Shown: positions 56,169 through 64,000, counted from the stretch's first letter. The stretch is DNA of 64,000 bases from JABDMH01 sp964428345 (GCA_964428345.1 CAYRYD010000024.1:21128-85127); one strand, 5' to 3'. Notes: a model not told the origin generated them from the sequence alone. Made by a program: numbers and translations.

Positions 56169-56518
56169 TATTTTGATTTTTTTTTATTGATGATAACGGC
56201 CATCAGTATGCGACCTGCCGGCCTTATCTGCGGTTCTTTCGATTCGATTTTGCTTTTCTAATGTAACAATATTTCAATAGAGTTCACAGAGTCTTTGCAT
56301 GTCGATATTACGGCCTGTTGGACGGAGTTGTGTGGGTGGATTTTCGGGCTTTTGTATTCGTGGTGGCTTGGACCCAACTTCTTGGAGTGGTATGCGTGGA
56401 TCAACAATGACAAGCAGCAGGTTGAGTTCACTTCCTCGGTCCACCCATTTGCCGTGTATGCCATTCCACCAGGTATCACTGAGGCCTTTCAGAAAGTCAA
56501 TGTCACCGGCATGATACT
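56169..56518. other. Upstream region of the ATPase operon
   Basis: Contains the minus-strand promoter region for the three-gene operon. Plus-strand frames near 56295-56537 and minus-strand frames near 56274-56522 are both open, and neither has a family match. The composition changes sharply at about 56190, from AT-rich to GC-richer, marking the right border of the transferred segment. Confidence 0.4.
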
Positions 56519-57067
56519 TCATCGAATAAAAAACTGACGGTTTATTAAGTCAATGTGCACACGTTCATCCTTCTCCTCCTGTATGTCAGCAGCCTCTGGT
56601 TTGCCTGCGATCAAGGCACTTACTGAAGATTCTTCCTCAGTGGAAGCTATACCGATATGATCATTTTTTGCAGTAGTATCTGCGATGGTTCCGGAACTGA
56701 TTTTTTCCGGTAAAGCAAAGGAGAGATGGTGTGCTGTATCACACATTTGCAGAAAGGTATCGAAAGACGCTTTGCTGGATGGCAGGTACCGGCATCTCAG
56801 GGTGGCGGAATCTTGACGGTCCGGACGACTTTTGACCCGCTGTATGATTCCGGTATCATGCGGAAAGAAGATCGAAGGATAATCCTGTTTGCGGTGCCGC
56901 ATTTCTTTGATTTCGATGGTCTGTCCAGGGGCTGTTACCAACATCAGGCTTGATTTTAAGGGTACCAATCTTACGAATATATTAACTTTTGTCAGGAATG
57001 AGTTATATCCGGGCAAAAAATATGACCATTTGTTTGCATATGTCCGAACAACAGGGATGAGATTCAT
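56519..57067 (-). pseudogene. Tyrosine integrase remnant, N-terminal part
   Basis: A 182-codon frame. 'GQTIEIKEMRHRKQDYPSIFF' and 'IIQRVKSRPDRQDSATLRCRYLPSSKASFDTF' resemble the N-terminal arm and SAM-like region of Bacteroidota tyrosine recombinases ('...W(S)A..RCW.IP'). The catalytic core is missing after about residue 180. The related copy at 59041-59490 shares 'GQTIEIK', 'FFP(H/Y)D.G.IQRV' and the DNA around it. It is a decayed integrase, and the short frame is not expected to make a functional protein. Confidence 0.5.
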
Positions 57068-57177
57068 AGTCTGTCAGCGGTTCTTGACGGAGAGTTAGGG
57101 GGGACCAGTTCCTGCCGGGCATGCTTCTTAATGATTTGGGATATCCGAGGGAGCCTTTCGATGACAACCAGGATTTG

Positions 57178-57508
57178 ACCGGATGGAAACCATGGAGGGG
57201 AGAGGACAGTAGAGCGGAAAAAGAAAAACCTGATTCGTCCCGGAGTTGAAAGAGTCTTGCCTCTGCACGAACAGAGGGTGCGTTTCCGTAAAAGCATGTG
57301 GAATGAATGGCCGGGGGACATTCAAGGGAAGGAAACTTCGACGAGGGTGGGTGGCTGGGCCATCGCTCAAAGTCCAATTCCCGGACTGCCATCACGATCC
57401 AGATCCGTACATACTGGTGGTCCGCCTTCATTTCATTTCGGATGGATAAATGTGAAAGGAGTACCACGGTCAGGTCACTGGTCGGGGTCGTCTACTCAAT
57501 TAATGGCA
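57178..57508. repeat. Dispersed repeat, copy 1
   Basis: A stretch of about 330 bp similar to 59795-60137, with a partial third copy at 63353-63524. Shared markers are GTCTTGCCT, GGACATTC, GGGAAGGAA, GGTCAAAG/GCTCAAAG and AATTCCCGG, and at the right end CAGGTCACTGGTCGGGG. The right end of the repeat directly meets the 3' end of the minus-strand lipoprotein gene at 57513. Confidence 0.8.
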
Positions 57509-57512
57509 GTAT

Positions 57513-58379
57513 TTATTTAAGTATTTCTAAACCAACTATTAATCCAATCCAGTTTTTATCTTGATATAACCAATAAATTACTCCCTCTCCCAAACCTTTA
57601 TCAAATCCATATGCGACTCCAATTGTTAGTTTATTAAACTGAGTTAATGCACTAACTCCATAATTTAATCCAATAATTGTCCTATCCGATTCTATATTAT
57701 TATTTGTATTTGATGGAGTTTGCTTTATTGTTGTAAATCCAGCAAAAGGAAGAAGAGCAAATGAAAAATCATCATCAACGTACGCGACCATTTTTTTTTG
57801 GTTTTTGTGATAGATCGGTTTTAATGATGACCATTTCCATTTAATTCCATATCCAATACCAACATTAACTCCAGTAGTAACTTCGTACGGAATGTGATTC
57901 ATCGCCCCTCGGAATTTAAAAGGTACGGTTAGAGCTTGAGTAATTGATTCCGATGATTTGTAATTGAATTTTTCTCCGATTAAATATTCATTCCCGTTAT
58001 AAGGATGAAGGTCATACAGCAAAGAATTATCAACTATATTATTCTCAAGGGTACCTTTATACATAAGATCGTAAGTCAGACTATAGTCAAATTCGTCTTC
58101 AATATCAAGATCTAAATTCGAATTAACAGTTTCTTTTAATTGAATTTTAGATGAGTCAAAAACCTTGATTATAATCTTATTATCTTCTAAGGTTATCGAT
58201 GCATCAACTTGCTCTGTTGTTTGATGAACCATAAGATCATATGTTCTATTCCCTGCTGTTGTTACAGCTTTAGCTTTTACTAAATTGGTCTCTTTAGGTA
58301 TTTTGACTATTGTTAAAGACTTATTTGAGCTACACGAGCAGATACTCAATGAAATTAGTATGTAGAATATTTTTTTCAT
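57513..58379 (-). CDS. Lipoprotein of unknown function (AT-rich cassette)
   Basis: 288 aa. A signal peptide with a lipobox-like end (MKKIFYILISLSICSC, cysteine at about residue 16) indicates an outer-membrane or periplasmic lipoprotein. The rest has many beta-strand-like alternations ('INVGIGYGIKWKWSSL' like region and 'LTIGVAYGFDKGLGEGVIYWL'), as in small barrel or sandwich proteins. No family was recognised. Its ATG overlaps the stop of the 78-aa gene by 4 bp. The gene ends right at repeat copy 1. Codon use is AT-rich, unlike the core genes of the window. Confidence 0.65.
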   Translation of the reverse strand: MKKIFYILISLSICSCSSNKSLTIVKIPKETNLVKAKAVTTAGNRTYDLMVHQTTEQVDASITLEDNKIIIKVFDSSKIQLKETVNSNLDLDIEDEFDYSLTYDLMYKGTLENNIVDNSLLYDLHPYNGNEYLIGEKFNYKSSESITQALTVPFKFRGAMNHIPYEVTTGVNVGIGYGIKWKWSSLKPIYHKNQKKMVAYVDDDFSFALLPFAGFTTIKQTPSNTNNNIESDRTIIGLNYGVSALTQFNKLTIGVAYGFDKGLGEGVIYWLYQDKNWIGLIVGLEILK

Positions 58380-58612
58380 GCCATTGGATCTATTTCATCT
58401 GAAATTTCAGTTGGAGTATGCAGTACTTTCTCAGTGGGGTCATATAAAACAGGATTATTTTCTAAAATGTGAGATAACGCCATAAATCTTGTTAGTGATA
58501 ACGGCGGGAAGTCGTAGTAGCGATCTGGTGCACCAAAGAATATTCTAATAGTTCCAAATGGTTTTGATCTTTCAACAGCTAATGATTTTTTAAAATGCGT
58601 AACTTGTAACAT
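58376..58612 (-). CDS. Small protein of unknown function (78 aa)
   Basis: 78 aa, no signal peptide and no recognised domain. Aromatic and proline-rich in the middle ('FFGAPDRYYDFPPLSLTRF'), acidic at the end. It is the gene just before the lipoprotein gene, with an ATGA-type 4-bp overlap, so the two are probably translated together. AT-rich like its neighbours. Confidence 0.5.
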   Translation of the reverse strand: MLQVTHFKKSLAVERSKPFGTIRIFFGAPDRYYDFPPLSLTRFMALSHILENNPVLYDPTEKVLHTPTEISDEIDPMA

Positions 58613-58651
58613 ATTTCTAATTATTATAGATAATTATTAAATGAATTAAGT

Positions 58652-58975
58652 TTATTGAACGAATTTAGTGCCAGGTCCTTGGATAATTAGAAAGTATGTA
58701 TCTTCATAAACTTTCCAGGGTCCATACTGAACTCCACCACATTTATACAAAATACCCGGTGTAAGCCTTGATTCGTTGGGTCCTTCACATTCCCCTTCCA
58801 ATACTATAGTCATAGTTTCACCCGAATGACCATGCCGAGGCACATCTGTTCCCTTGGGGTAGAATACTACAATTGCTTCACAAGCATTGAAATTGATAGG
58901 AGCTTTTTTTACACCTGGGATATCTCCTTTTTCCCAGTTAAGTGACATAAAGTCAATGATTTGTGGATCTTTCAT
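58652..58975 (-). CDS. Small single-domain cupin protein
   Basis: 107 aa. The cupin motif is visible as 'GTDVPRHGHSGETMTIVLEGE' (H-x-H and E about 4 residues later) followed by a second half 'GILYKCGGVQYGPWKVYEDT' carrying the second motif. Cupins of this size bind a metal and have diverse roles, so no reaction is assigned. It lies 39 bp upstream of the 78-aa gene in the same direction and probably shares its transcript. Confidence 0.75.
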   Translation of the reverse strand: MKDPQIIDFMSLNWEKGDIPGVKKAPINFNACEAIVVFYPKGTDVPRHGHSGETMTIVLEGECEGPNESRLTPGILYKCGGVQYGPWKVYEDTYFLIIQGPGTKFVQ

Positions 58976-59040
58976 ATTATTTAATTTATTTATTTACTTA
59001 TTGCCATTAACTCCGTTATATGTGCCTATAATTTATATCA

Positions 59041-59490
59041 TCATTGTGGGTTTTTATTGAAACGATCACCCAACTTCAGTTGATGCAGCGGACTTTCGAT
59101 CACCCCCAGAGACCTGGTGGTCACGTGTGTGTATCCCAGGATAGTCTTGATGTCCTTGTGCCCAACAATTTTTGGATATACCGTACATCCTTGCCGGTGT
59201 CCAGGAGATACCACCGGCTGGTAATATGCCGGATATTTGTGCAATAAAAACCCTTTCTTTTCAGCCATCGAAGGGGGCTTGTTTTTCCCTGGGTTTCCAC
59301 TAATGGGAAACCGGTCAAGAAGAATGTTGACCCGCTGAATCATTCCAACATCATACGGAAAAAAGACTCCAGGGAATCCTGAACGCGGTGCTGGATTTTT
59401 TTTGATTTCGATGGTCTGACCAGGGGAGGTTGCAAACATCAGCAATGGTTTTGAGGGTGCCAACCTTACGAATATAATAACTTTTGTCAA
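59041..59490 (-). pseudogene. Frameshifted and deleted tyrosine integrase remnant
   Basis: The minus strand encodes the end of a tyrosine recombinase in two frames. One gives 'YLLDTGKDVRYIQKLLG' and the other continues 'GHKDIKTILGYTHVTTRSLG', including the catalytic tyrosine context (YTHV), with 'VIESPLHQL' after it, which matches typical integrase C-termini. A frameshift lies at about 59150-59170. The N-terminal arm part is present further upstream, but the catalytic middle (about 200 aa) is missing. Therefore inactive. Confidence 0.75.
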
Positions 59491-59794
59491 TAATGTGTTA
59501 TATCAGACTAAAAATTTTACTATTTGTTTTCATATTGTTTGGACATGGATTGTTCTGAGAGTCTGACAGTGGTTTTTGCCGGAAAGTTATCGCGACCCGG
59601 TCTATTGGCCGGTCCTGTTTCTTCGTGATTTCGGATGTCCCGGTTGTATATTCCGATCGGTTTGACCCCCCCTGTTCCGATTTCGTTTGACCCCGCTATT
59701 TCAGAGGTTTGGCTAGCTTTTTCCGAAGAGTAAATATCTTTAACAGACTCCGCGTCCTGGATGAGTGGGTTAGAACCCGACTTAGGTATTGTAT
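59491..59794. other. Spacer between integrase remnant and repeat copy 2
   Basis: No gene supported. The minus-strand frame at 59520-59942 is open but overlaps the repeat and has no family match. The stretch nearest 59491-59535 still matches the corresponding DNA near 57000-57045, showing that the whole unit (repeat plus integrase) was duplicated. Confidence 0.4.
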
Positions 59795-60137
59795 TGGTCC
59801 CGCAGATTGTAGATGCGGGAGAAGAAGCAGGGCGAAAAGGAAATAGCTCCTTCTTCCCTGAGTTGATAAGGGTCTTGCCTATGCATGGACTGACGTAGCG
59901 ATTTTCACACAACATGCGGAATATATATCCAGGGGCATTCACGGGAAGGAATCTCGCAAAGGATGGAGTGGCCGAATGGTAGCCAGGTCATCGGTCAAAG
60001 TCCAATTCCCGGTACTGCTAACACGATCAAGATCCGTACTTACTGGTGGTCTGCCTGGATTTCATTTCGGATGGAAACATGTGAAACTTGCCGGGCAGGT
60101 CACTGGTCGGGGCCGGCTACCCGATTAGTGGCTGGCT
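59795..60137. repeat. Dispersed repeat, copy 2
   Basis: The best preserved copy, matching copy 1 at 57178-57508. It includes GTCTTGCCTATGCATGGACT, GGTCAAAGTCCAATTCCCGG and CAGGTCACTGGTCGGGGC. Its right end overlaps the last bases of the frameshifted Doc toxin gene on the minus strand (stop at 60136-60138). Confidence 0.8.
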
Positions 60138-60512
60138 ACTTTTCAATGATTCTGTCTTTTATCCAATCCAGAATGCTTTCAAAGTCAAGTTCACCAGAAG
60201 CTATCGCTATCACGAATTGGTATTTGTCGGTCATGGAAGCTTTGATATCCAGATTATTCTGGAGCAACGTCAATCTCATTAGAACATATCCAGTTCGTTT
60301 GTTACCGTCATAAAATGGATGATTCTTTACAATACTTTCTATAATAGCCGAAGCTTTTCCTCAGGACTGGGGTAGAATTCTTTACGCTCAAGTCCAGCAT
60401 ATGGCCGTTCCAATGCCGATTCCAGCATGGCCAGATCTCTAATTCCCTGGATTCCGCCATACCTTTTGATAAGGATTTGATGGATTTTGATGGCCTCTTG
60501 CCTGAATATCAT
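60136..60512 (-). pseudogene. doc: Doc-family (Fic-fold) toxin with a frameshift
   Basis: Starts at ATG 60512 overlapping the antitoxin stop (ATGA). The first frame, 'MIFRQEAIKIHQILIKRYGG...', stops at 60339-60341 after 57 residues. The next frame carries the Doc active-site motif HPFYDGNKRTG and ends at 60136-60138. The shift is at a run of A within GAGGAAAAGC, where one extra A would restore 'EEKASAIIESIVKNHPF'. Doc toxins phosphorylate EF-Tu. As read here the toxin is dead, unless the missing base is a sequencing error. Confidence 0.8.
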
Positions 60513-60688
60513 TTTGCAAGTTCTTGAAGGAGTTCATGGTCCTCCTTAAGAATTTTTCGCAGATGCATTGTGGTAAGGTTGCCATCCTGAGAGGCCTTCT
60601 CAATATCCCGAAGAAAGGTCAATACTTCAGTCAGTACCGATTCCGGCAGCGATTCAATAATCTTTGAGATTTCCTGTTTGACTTCCAT
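60509..60688 (-). CDS. Small antitoxin-like protein paired with Doc
   Basis: 59 aa from ATG 60688. The beginning MEVKQEISKIIESLPESVLT and 'LTEVLTFLRDIEKA' are typical of the short helical antitoxin or DUF2281-like proteins next to Doc toxins. Its TGA overlaps the Doc start codon by 4 bp. Intact, while the toxin is frameshifted. Too short to assign a DNA-binding domain. Confidence 0.7.
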   Translation of the reverse strand: MEVKQEISKIIESLPESVLTEVLTFLRDIEKASQDGNLTTMHLRKILKEDHELLQELAK

Positions 60689-61149
60689 GGTTAGACATTT
60701 GTAGACAAGATAACGAATTTGAATCGGTTAGGGTTTCTTCAAAACTGCCACCAATGTCTGAAAAATAACTATCCATTTTGATTTTGGTGTTCGTCCGGAT
60801 TGCAGTTCTATCAGGCATGATTGGATTTATTCGGTATCTCTATCCTCGAAGGGTTATCTGCCGGATTGGCAGCTAACGGATCTGATCACCGCTCATTCCA
60901 ACTCCAAGGTCATTTCTGCAACTAGGGGGTCAATATGGTCCGGAATATCCAGGGCAATATTTTTTATTGTTCTTGTACTTTTGACTTGATCCCCCCGATG
61001 CTACGATCGGGGCAAGCCCGATGCTACGATCGGGGCAAGCCCGATGCTTCGATCGGGACAGGCAAAAGTATCAAAAGATCCCGTCACATTTAGCCGGACA
61101 GCCAAGGCTTTAAGGCTAAGCCTGAAACCGGCGGAGAAAACCTAAATTC
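60689..61149. other. Region between toxin-antitoxin module and group II intron
   Basis: About 460 bp with no supported gene. It contains the promoter side of the antitoxin-doc operon and, at 60994-61062, three tandem copies of a 23-bp repeat. A stem-loop with arms AGGCTT and AAGCCT lies near 61110, a short distance upstream of the likely 5' splice site. Confidence 0.45.
60994..61062. repeat. Three tandem copies of a 23-bp palindromic repeat
   Basis: Unit CCCGATGCTACGATCGGGGC plus AAG, present at 60994-61016 and 61017-61039, with a slightly changed third copy at 61040-61062. Each unit is itself a hairpin (CCCGAT...ATCGGG). Such arrays are typical of REP-like or decayed palindromic elements of Bacteroidota. 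Confidence 0.9.
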
Positions 61150-63135
61150 TATTGCGCCATGGTAAGACCGTGGACTTGTGAGTTATAAAAGTATAAGTAG
61201 CAAGAATAGTCCCCACGGGTGAGAAACCCGTACGGAAAGGTCTAGTCAGCCACCGAAAGTGAGTTTTGCGTAGTCAATAGAGATGTTGGCACGAAGCGTA
61301 GACAGCGATTGATGAAGGTCCGTCGAGGTAGCCTCGAAAAAGGTTATTGAAAGCTGATGCCTTAATTGTTAGAATGGTTGGGGCAATATTGAGACGTCGT
61401 TAGAAGACGAGACGTTGAGAATCGGCCGGGGTTTAGAAACGGATCAAAGTCAAAAAGGGAACCACGGGAACATGGGAGAGCCTCCCGCCTCCAGACGAAA
61501 GAGGGTTAATCGGTCAAACCCTACCCAAAGAAGACCGGGTGAAATAGGTACTACTACCTCCTATGGAACGAGAAGAATAAGGTAGTAACGGACTGGTACC
61601 AGAGACGAGGGGAACCGAAGTTGATGGGATGGGCGAAGGCAGTCTTAGTATCTCCATAGTACCGGAAGAAAGGTGGGAAATCTGCACCAGGAAAGCCACT
61701 GAGTAGGGAAGGGGGATACCTGATTACAGAGCTGTATTTTAGAAACATTAAATGGACCAGAGCCATGGGAATAATGTCAACAGAAGAGATGCAGATAGCG
61801 GAAAGATCCAGGAAGAACCCAGGGGTAGCACTGACGAACCTACACAGTTACATCACACCAACATACCTGCACGGCTGCTATACAGAGCTAAATAAAAATA
61901 GCTCCAGAGGAGTAGACGGCAAGAGTTGGCATGAATACAAAGTGAATGTAAAGGAAGACATAGAGAAGTTGCACAGTAAGTTTAAGAGTGGAAGTTATCG
62001 GGCTGCGAATATACGAAGAGCGTATATATCGAAAGGTGATGGCACGAAACGCCCCTTAGGCATACCGACGGTAGAAGACAAGATATTGCAACGAGCAATA
62101 TCGAAAATACTGACACCGATTTATGAGCAAGAATTCTATGATTTTTCATACGGGTTTCGTACGGGCAAATCAGCCCATGCAGCCATACAGCATTTGTTCA
62201 AAGAAGTAAGTTTTCGAGGGAAGCGTTACATAATAGACGCTGACATGAAGAATTATTTTGGGAGCATAGATCACGGCTGCATGCGGGAACTATTGGATCT
62301 ACGGATAAAGGATGGCGTGATACGCAAGCAAATAGATAAATGGCTAAAAGCGGGCATACTTGAAAACGGGATGGTAATCTATCCGGAATCGGGTACACCA
62401 CAAGGTGGAGGTATATCCCCATTATTGAGCAATATCTACTTGCATTATGTTTTGGATAAATGGTTTACTGAGCAGATACGACCGCTACTAAAAGGTAGCA
62501 GTAGTCTGATTCGTTTTGCAGACGATTTTTTATTGTGTTTCACAAATAAAGAGGATGCGGAGCGAGTGTTGGGGGTACTGCCCAAGCGCTTATCGAAGTA
62601 TGGGTTAACCCTGCACCCGGATAAAACCAGGTTGATTGATTTAAATAGTCAAGATACCGAAAAACGGGGCTTTGACTTTTTAGGATTTACACATTATATG
62701 AGTAAAAGTCGAGAAGGGAAGTCGATATTAATGCGCAAGACGAGTAGCAAGAAGCTCTGGCTATCATTAAATAAGATGCATAATTGGATTAAAGCGAATA
62801 GACGCATTCCCATCAAAGAACTTATTTATGAATTGAACCGAAAACTGAGGGGATACTATGAGTACTATGGAATAACCTTTAACAGCCGAAGCCTCAAAAA
62901 ATATTATTTACAAGTAGTGCGCATGCTCTATAAGTGGATAAATCGTCGAGGTGGCAAATGGTTGATATGGGAGAAATATTCTAAACTTGTTAAATACTGG
63001 ATCCCCTTATTGCGACCAAAAATTTATCACAGTTATCAATTAGCGAAACTGTAATTAGAGGAACCGTATGCGGGAAAACTGCTCGTACGGATCTGTGAGG
63101 GAGCGGGGAGGTAACGAACCGCTCTACTCGGAAAA
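61150..63135 (+). mobile_element. Group II intron with reverse transcriptase
   Basis: About 2 kb. The 5' end is placed near TTGCGCC at 61152 (uncertain by some tens of bases), followed by about 600 bp of structured RNA sequence before the ORF. Domain V is recognised at about 63060-63092: GAACCGTATGCGGG then the loop and CGTACGG, followed by a domain VI-like stem ending near CTCTACTCGG. The ORF sits in domain IV, as expected. The intron is probably still functional, because the ORF and domain V are intact. Confidence 0.85.
61765..63054 (+). CDS. ltrA: Group II intron reverse transcriptase/maturase
   Basis: 429 aa. RT motifs in order: 'SRGVDGKSWHEYK', 'YISKGDGTKRPLGIPTVEDKILQRAISKIL' (blocks 1-2), 'FSYGFRTGKSAHAAIQH', 'YIIDADMKNYFGSIDH' (block 3), 'SGTPQGGGISPLLSNIYLH' (block 4) and FADD at about 251-254 (block 5, a YADD variant). 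Then the X/maturase region 'LNRKLRGYYEYYGI'. No HNH endonuclease domain follows, so it belongs to an En-minus class. It binds and splices its own intron RNA and copies it during retrohoming. Confidence 0.95.
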   Translation: MGIMSTEEMQIAERSRKNPGVALTNLHSYITPTYLHGCYTELNKNSSRGVDGKSWHEYKVNVKEDIEKLHSKFKSGSYRAANIRRAYISKGDGTKRPLGIPTVEDKILQRAISKILTPIYEQEFYDFSYGFRTGKSAHAAIQHLFKEVSFRGKRYIIDADMKNYFGSIDHGCMRELLDLRIKDGVIRKQIDKWLKAGILENGMVIYPESGTPQGGGISPLLSNIYLHYVLDKWFTEQIRPLLKGSSSLIRFADDFLLCFTNKEDAERVLGVLPKRLSKYGLTLHPDKTRLIDLNSQDTEKRGFDFLGFTHYMSKSREGKSILMRKTSSKKLWLSLNKMHNWIKANRRIPIKELIYELNRKLRGYYEYYGITFNSRSLKKYYLQVVRMLYKWINRRGGKWLIWEKYSKLVKYWIPLLRPKIYHSYQLAKL

Positions 63136-63225
63136 ACTCGCCCTGGTGGTTTACTCTTCGGGCTTGAGGCAGGTTAGTTATCCGGTACTTTACTTTTATT
63201 TATTGGTTCGTCTCATTGATACGGT

Positions 63226-63247
63226 CCAAGGGGTCATGACCCCTTGG
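63226..63247. repeat. Perfect 22-bp palindrome
   Basis: Centre between 63236 and 63237; left arm CCAAGGGGTCA, right arm TGACCCCTTGG. It lies about 90 bp after the 3' end of the group II intron. It could be a protein-binding site or a strong hairpin. There is no T run after it. Confidence 0.85.
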
Positions 63248-63352
63248 ATGCCTACCGATTGGAGACCCCTTTTTATCAAAGGTCTTTGGTATGGCGTTGC
63301 ATTTAGTTGTCCTTGCCAGGGGCTCATTGGGGTAAGTTCTGGGTGATTTCCA

Positions 63353-63524
63353 GTTTAAGGTTGGGTCTTGCCTATGCATGGACTGAGGTAACGATATCTG
63401 CATAGCATGCGTACTGAATGTCCCTGGACATTCAGGGGAAGGAACCTCGAAGAGAGTGGGGTGGGCGAATGGGCGGCCAGGCCATCGGTCAAAGGCCAGT
63501 CACCGGTACTGCCAACACGATCCC
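63353..63524. repeat. Dispersed repeat, partial copy 3
   Basis: Shares TCTTGCCTATGCATGGACTG with copy 2 and GGACATTCAGGGGAAGGAA and GGTCAAAG with the others. Diverges after ACACGATCC. It carries a perfect inverted repeat CTGAATGTCC / GGACATTCAG, which is clearer here than in copies 1 and 2. Confidence 0.8.
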
Positions 63525-63787
63525 GGGGCTTAAGCCGGAATATTCCATCTCTATCTTCCTGACTATTCGGTATGAGATGTTTCTGATCAAATAACAGTTT
63601 CACGATGCCACCCGGTATTTAGAAGGGCCCCTGATTTTGATTTTTGTTTTAAAAAACTTAACTTATGAAGTACTGACTACCCTATGAATGATTTCGAGAG
63701 TCGAAATTGTATTGTGGTCAACATTAAGAAGTAAATCTACAGATTTCTCGATGTGCAGCTCATAAGTACTAACACAACTCATACCGT

Positions 63788-63961
63788 ATGTTAAAAATTA
63801 AATTTTTCATTCCGCTGCTTCTGTCCGGTCATTTGGCATTCACTCAATTAGTAATCAACGAAGTATTTTATGATCGTGCAGAAGCCGATTCCGGGTTCGA
63901 ATGGGTCGAGTTATACAATTCATCAGAAAGTCCATTTGATATGTCTGTTTCAGCCCCCTAG
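63788..63961 (+). pseudogene. Lamin-tail-domain secreted protein, truncated 5' fragment
   Basis: ATG 63788 opens 'MLKIKFFIPLLLSGHLAFTQ', a signal peptide, followed by 'LVINEVFYDRAEADSGFEWVELYNSS', the beginning of a lamin tail domain (LTD) as found in large secreted Bacteroidota proteins. The frame stops at TAG 63959-63961, after 57 residues, much shorter than any LTD protein. The AT-rich DNA that follows looks foreign, so an insertion (IS end or other element) just inside the gene is likely. The rest is beyond the window. Confidence 0.65.
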
Positions 63962-64000
63962 AGAATAAGACAAAGATTACGAAAAAATTTTTGTACTTAT

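Larger units (their letters stand above)
63136..63787. other. Region downstream of the intron
   Basis: No gene supported. Contains a perfect 22-bp palindrome at 63226-63247, a partial copy of the dispersed repeat at 63353-63524, and the upstream region of the lamin-tail-domain gene. Confidence 0.45.

Noticed and set aside
59520..59942. 140-codon minus-strand frame beside the integrase remnant
   Set aside because: Runs through repeat copy 2; similar short frames occur in the other copies only because the DNA is repeated; no family match.
60994..61062. Possible CRISPR array
   Set aside because: The 23-bp units are directly adjacent with no spacers and no cas gene is present.
63068..63346. 92-codon frame spanning intron domain V and its downstream DNA
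   Set aside because: Overlaps the structured 3' end of the group II intron, and composition and content show no family.
63888..63905. tRNA-like T-arm sequence GGTTCGAA
   Set aside because: Lies inside the coding start of the lamin-tail gene and has no acceptor stem or anticodon arm around it.

Overview
The window looks like a chromosomal segment of a Bacteroidota bacterium, most likely of the Saprospiraceae/Saprospiria type. The signs are a CarboxypepD_reg/TonB-dependent receptor, DUF2652 and DUF2911 proteins, BshC (bacillithiol synthesis), a 'planctomycete-type' DUF1549/DUF1553 plus DUF1501 pair, and starts that often lack a clear Shine-Dalgarno sequence. The lineage call is inferred from gene content only.

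Layout. 1-9 kb: the tail of a probable sigma factor, a gene-poor gap, a retropepsin-like secreted protein, a membrane-bound AraC-TPR regulator, a TonB-dependent receptor, a DUF2652 cyclase-like protein and a saccharopine dehydrogenase-like enzyme. 9-20.5 kb is a housekeeping block: marC-like, tilS, mltG, panB, a GNAT enzyme, dnaK with a strong terminator, dapB, hemE, accD and bshC. 20.5-29 kb: a secreted amidohydrolase, a DinB protein, then a nucleoside-salvage cluster on the minus strand (NupC-type transporter, purine nucleoside phosphorylase, pyrimidine-nucleoside phosphorylase) beside what looks like a decayed deoC, followed by nhaD. 29-38.8 kb: small secreted and membrane ORFs, a MITE-like element, inorganic pyrophosphatase, a LuxR-type HTH protein, and a tightly packed operon (TolC-like protein, HlyD-like adaptor, zinc-ribbon/degenerate GGDEF protein, family-2 glycosyltransferase) that I read as a synthase-dependent exopolysaccharide system. 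38.9-49 kb: secreted and oxidative genes (DUF1501, DUF1553/cytochrome, DUF2911, Tat-type Gfo/Idh/MocA, parallel beta-helix).

49-64 kb is a strongly accessory, mosaic region. It holds a HigBA-type toxin-antitoxin pair between approximately 150-bp direct repeats and a secreted esterase-like hydrolase. Next comes an AT-rich, translationally coupled three-gene operon (GHKL ATPase, Rossmann methylase-like protein, beta-class DNA methyltransferase) that is the best candidate for an undescribed defence or epigenetic system. Two tyrosine-integrase remnants follow, with dispersed repeats that abut the 3' ends of minus-strand genes, an AT-rich lipoprotein/small-protein/cupin cassette, and an antitoxin with a frameshifted Doc toxin. 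The region ends with a group II intron carrying its reverse transcriptase and a lamin-tail-domain gene cut off by a stop near the window edge. This architecture resembles a recombination hot spot or cassette array rather than core chromosome.

I saw no rRNA, no convincing tRNA and no CRISPR array.
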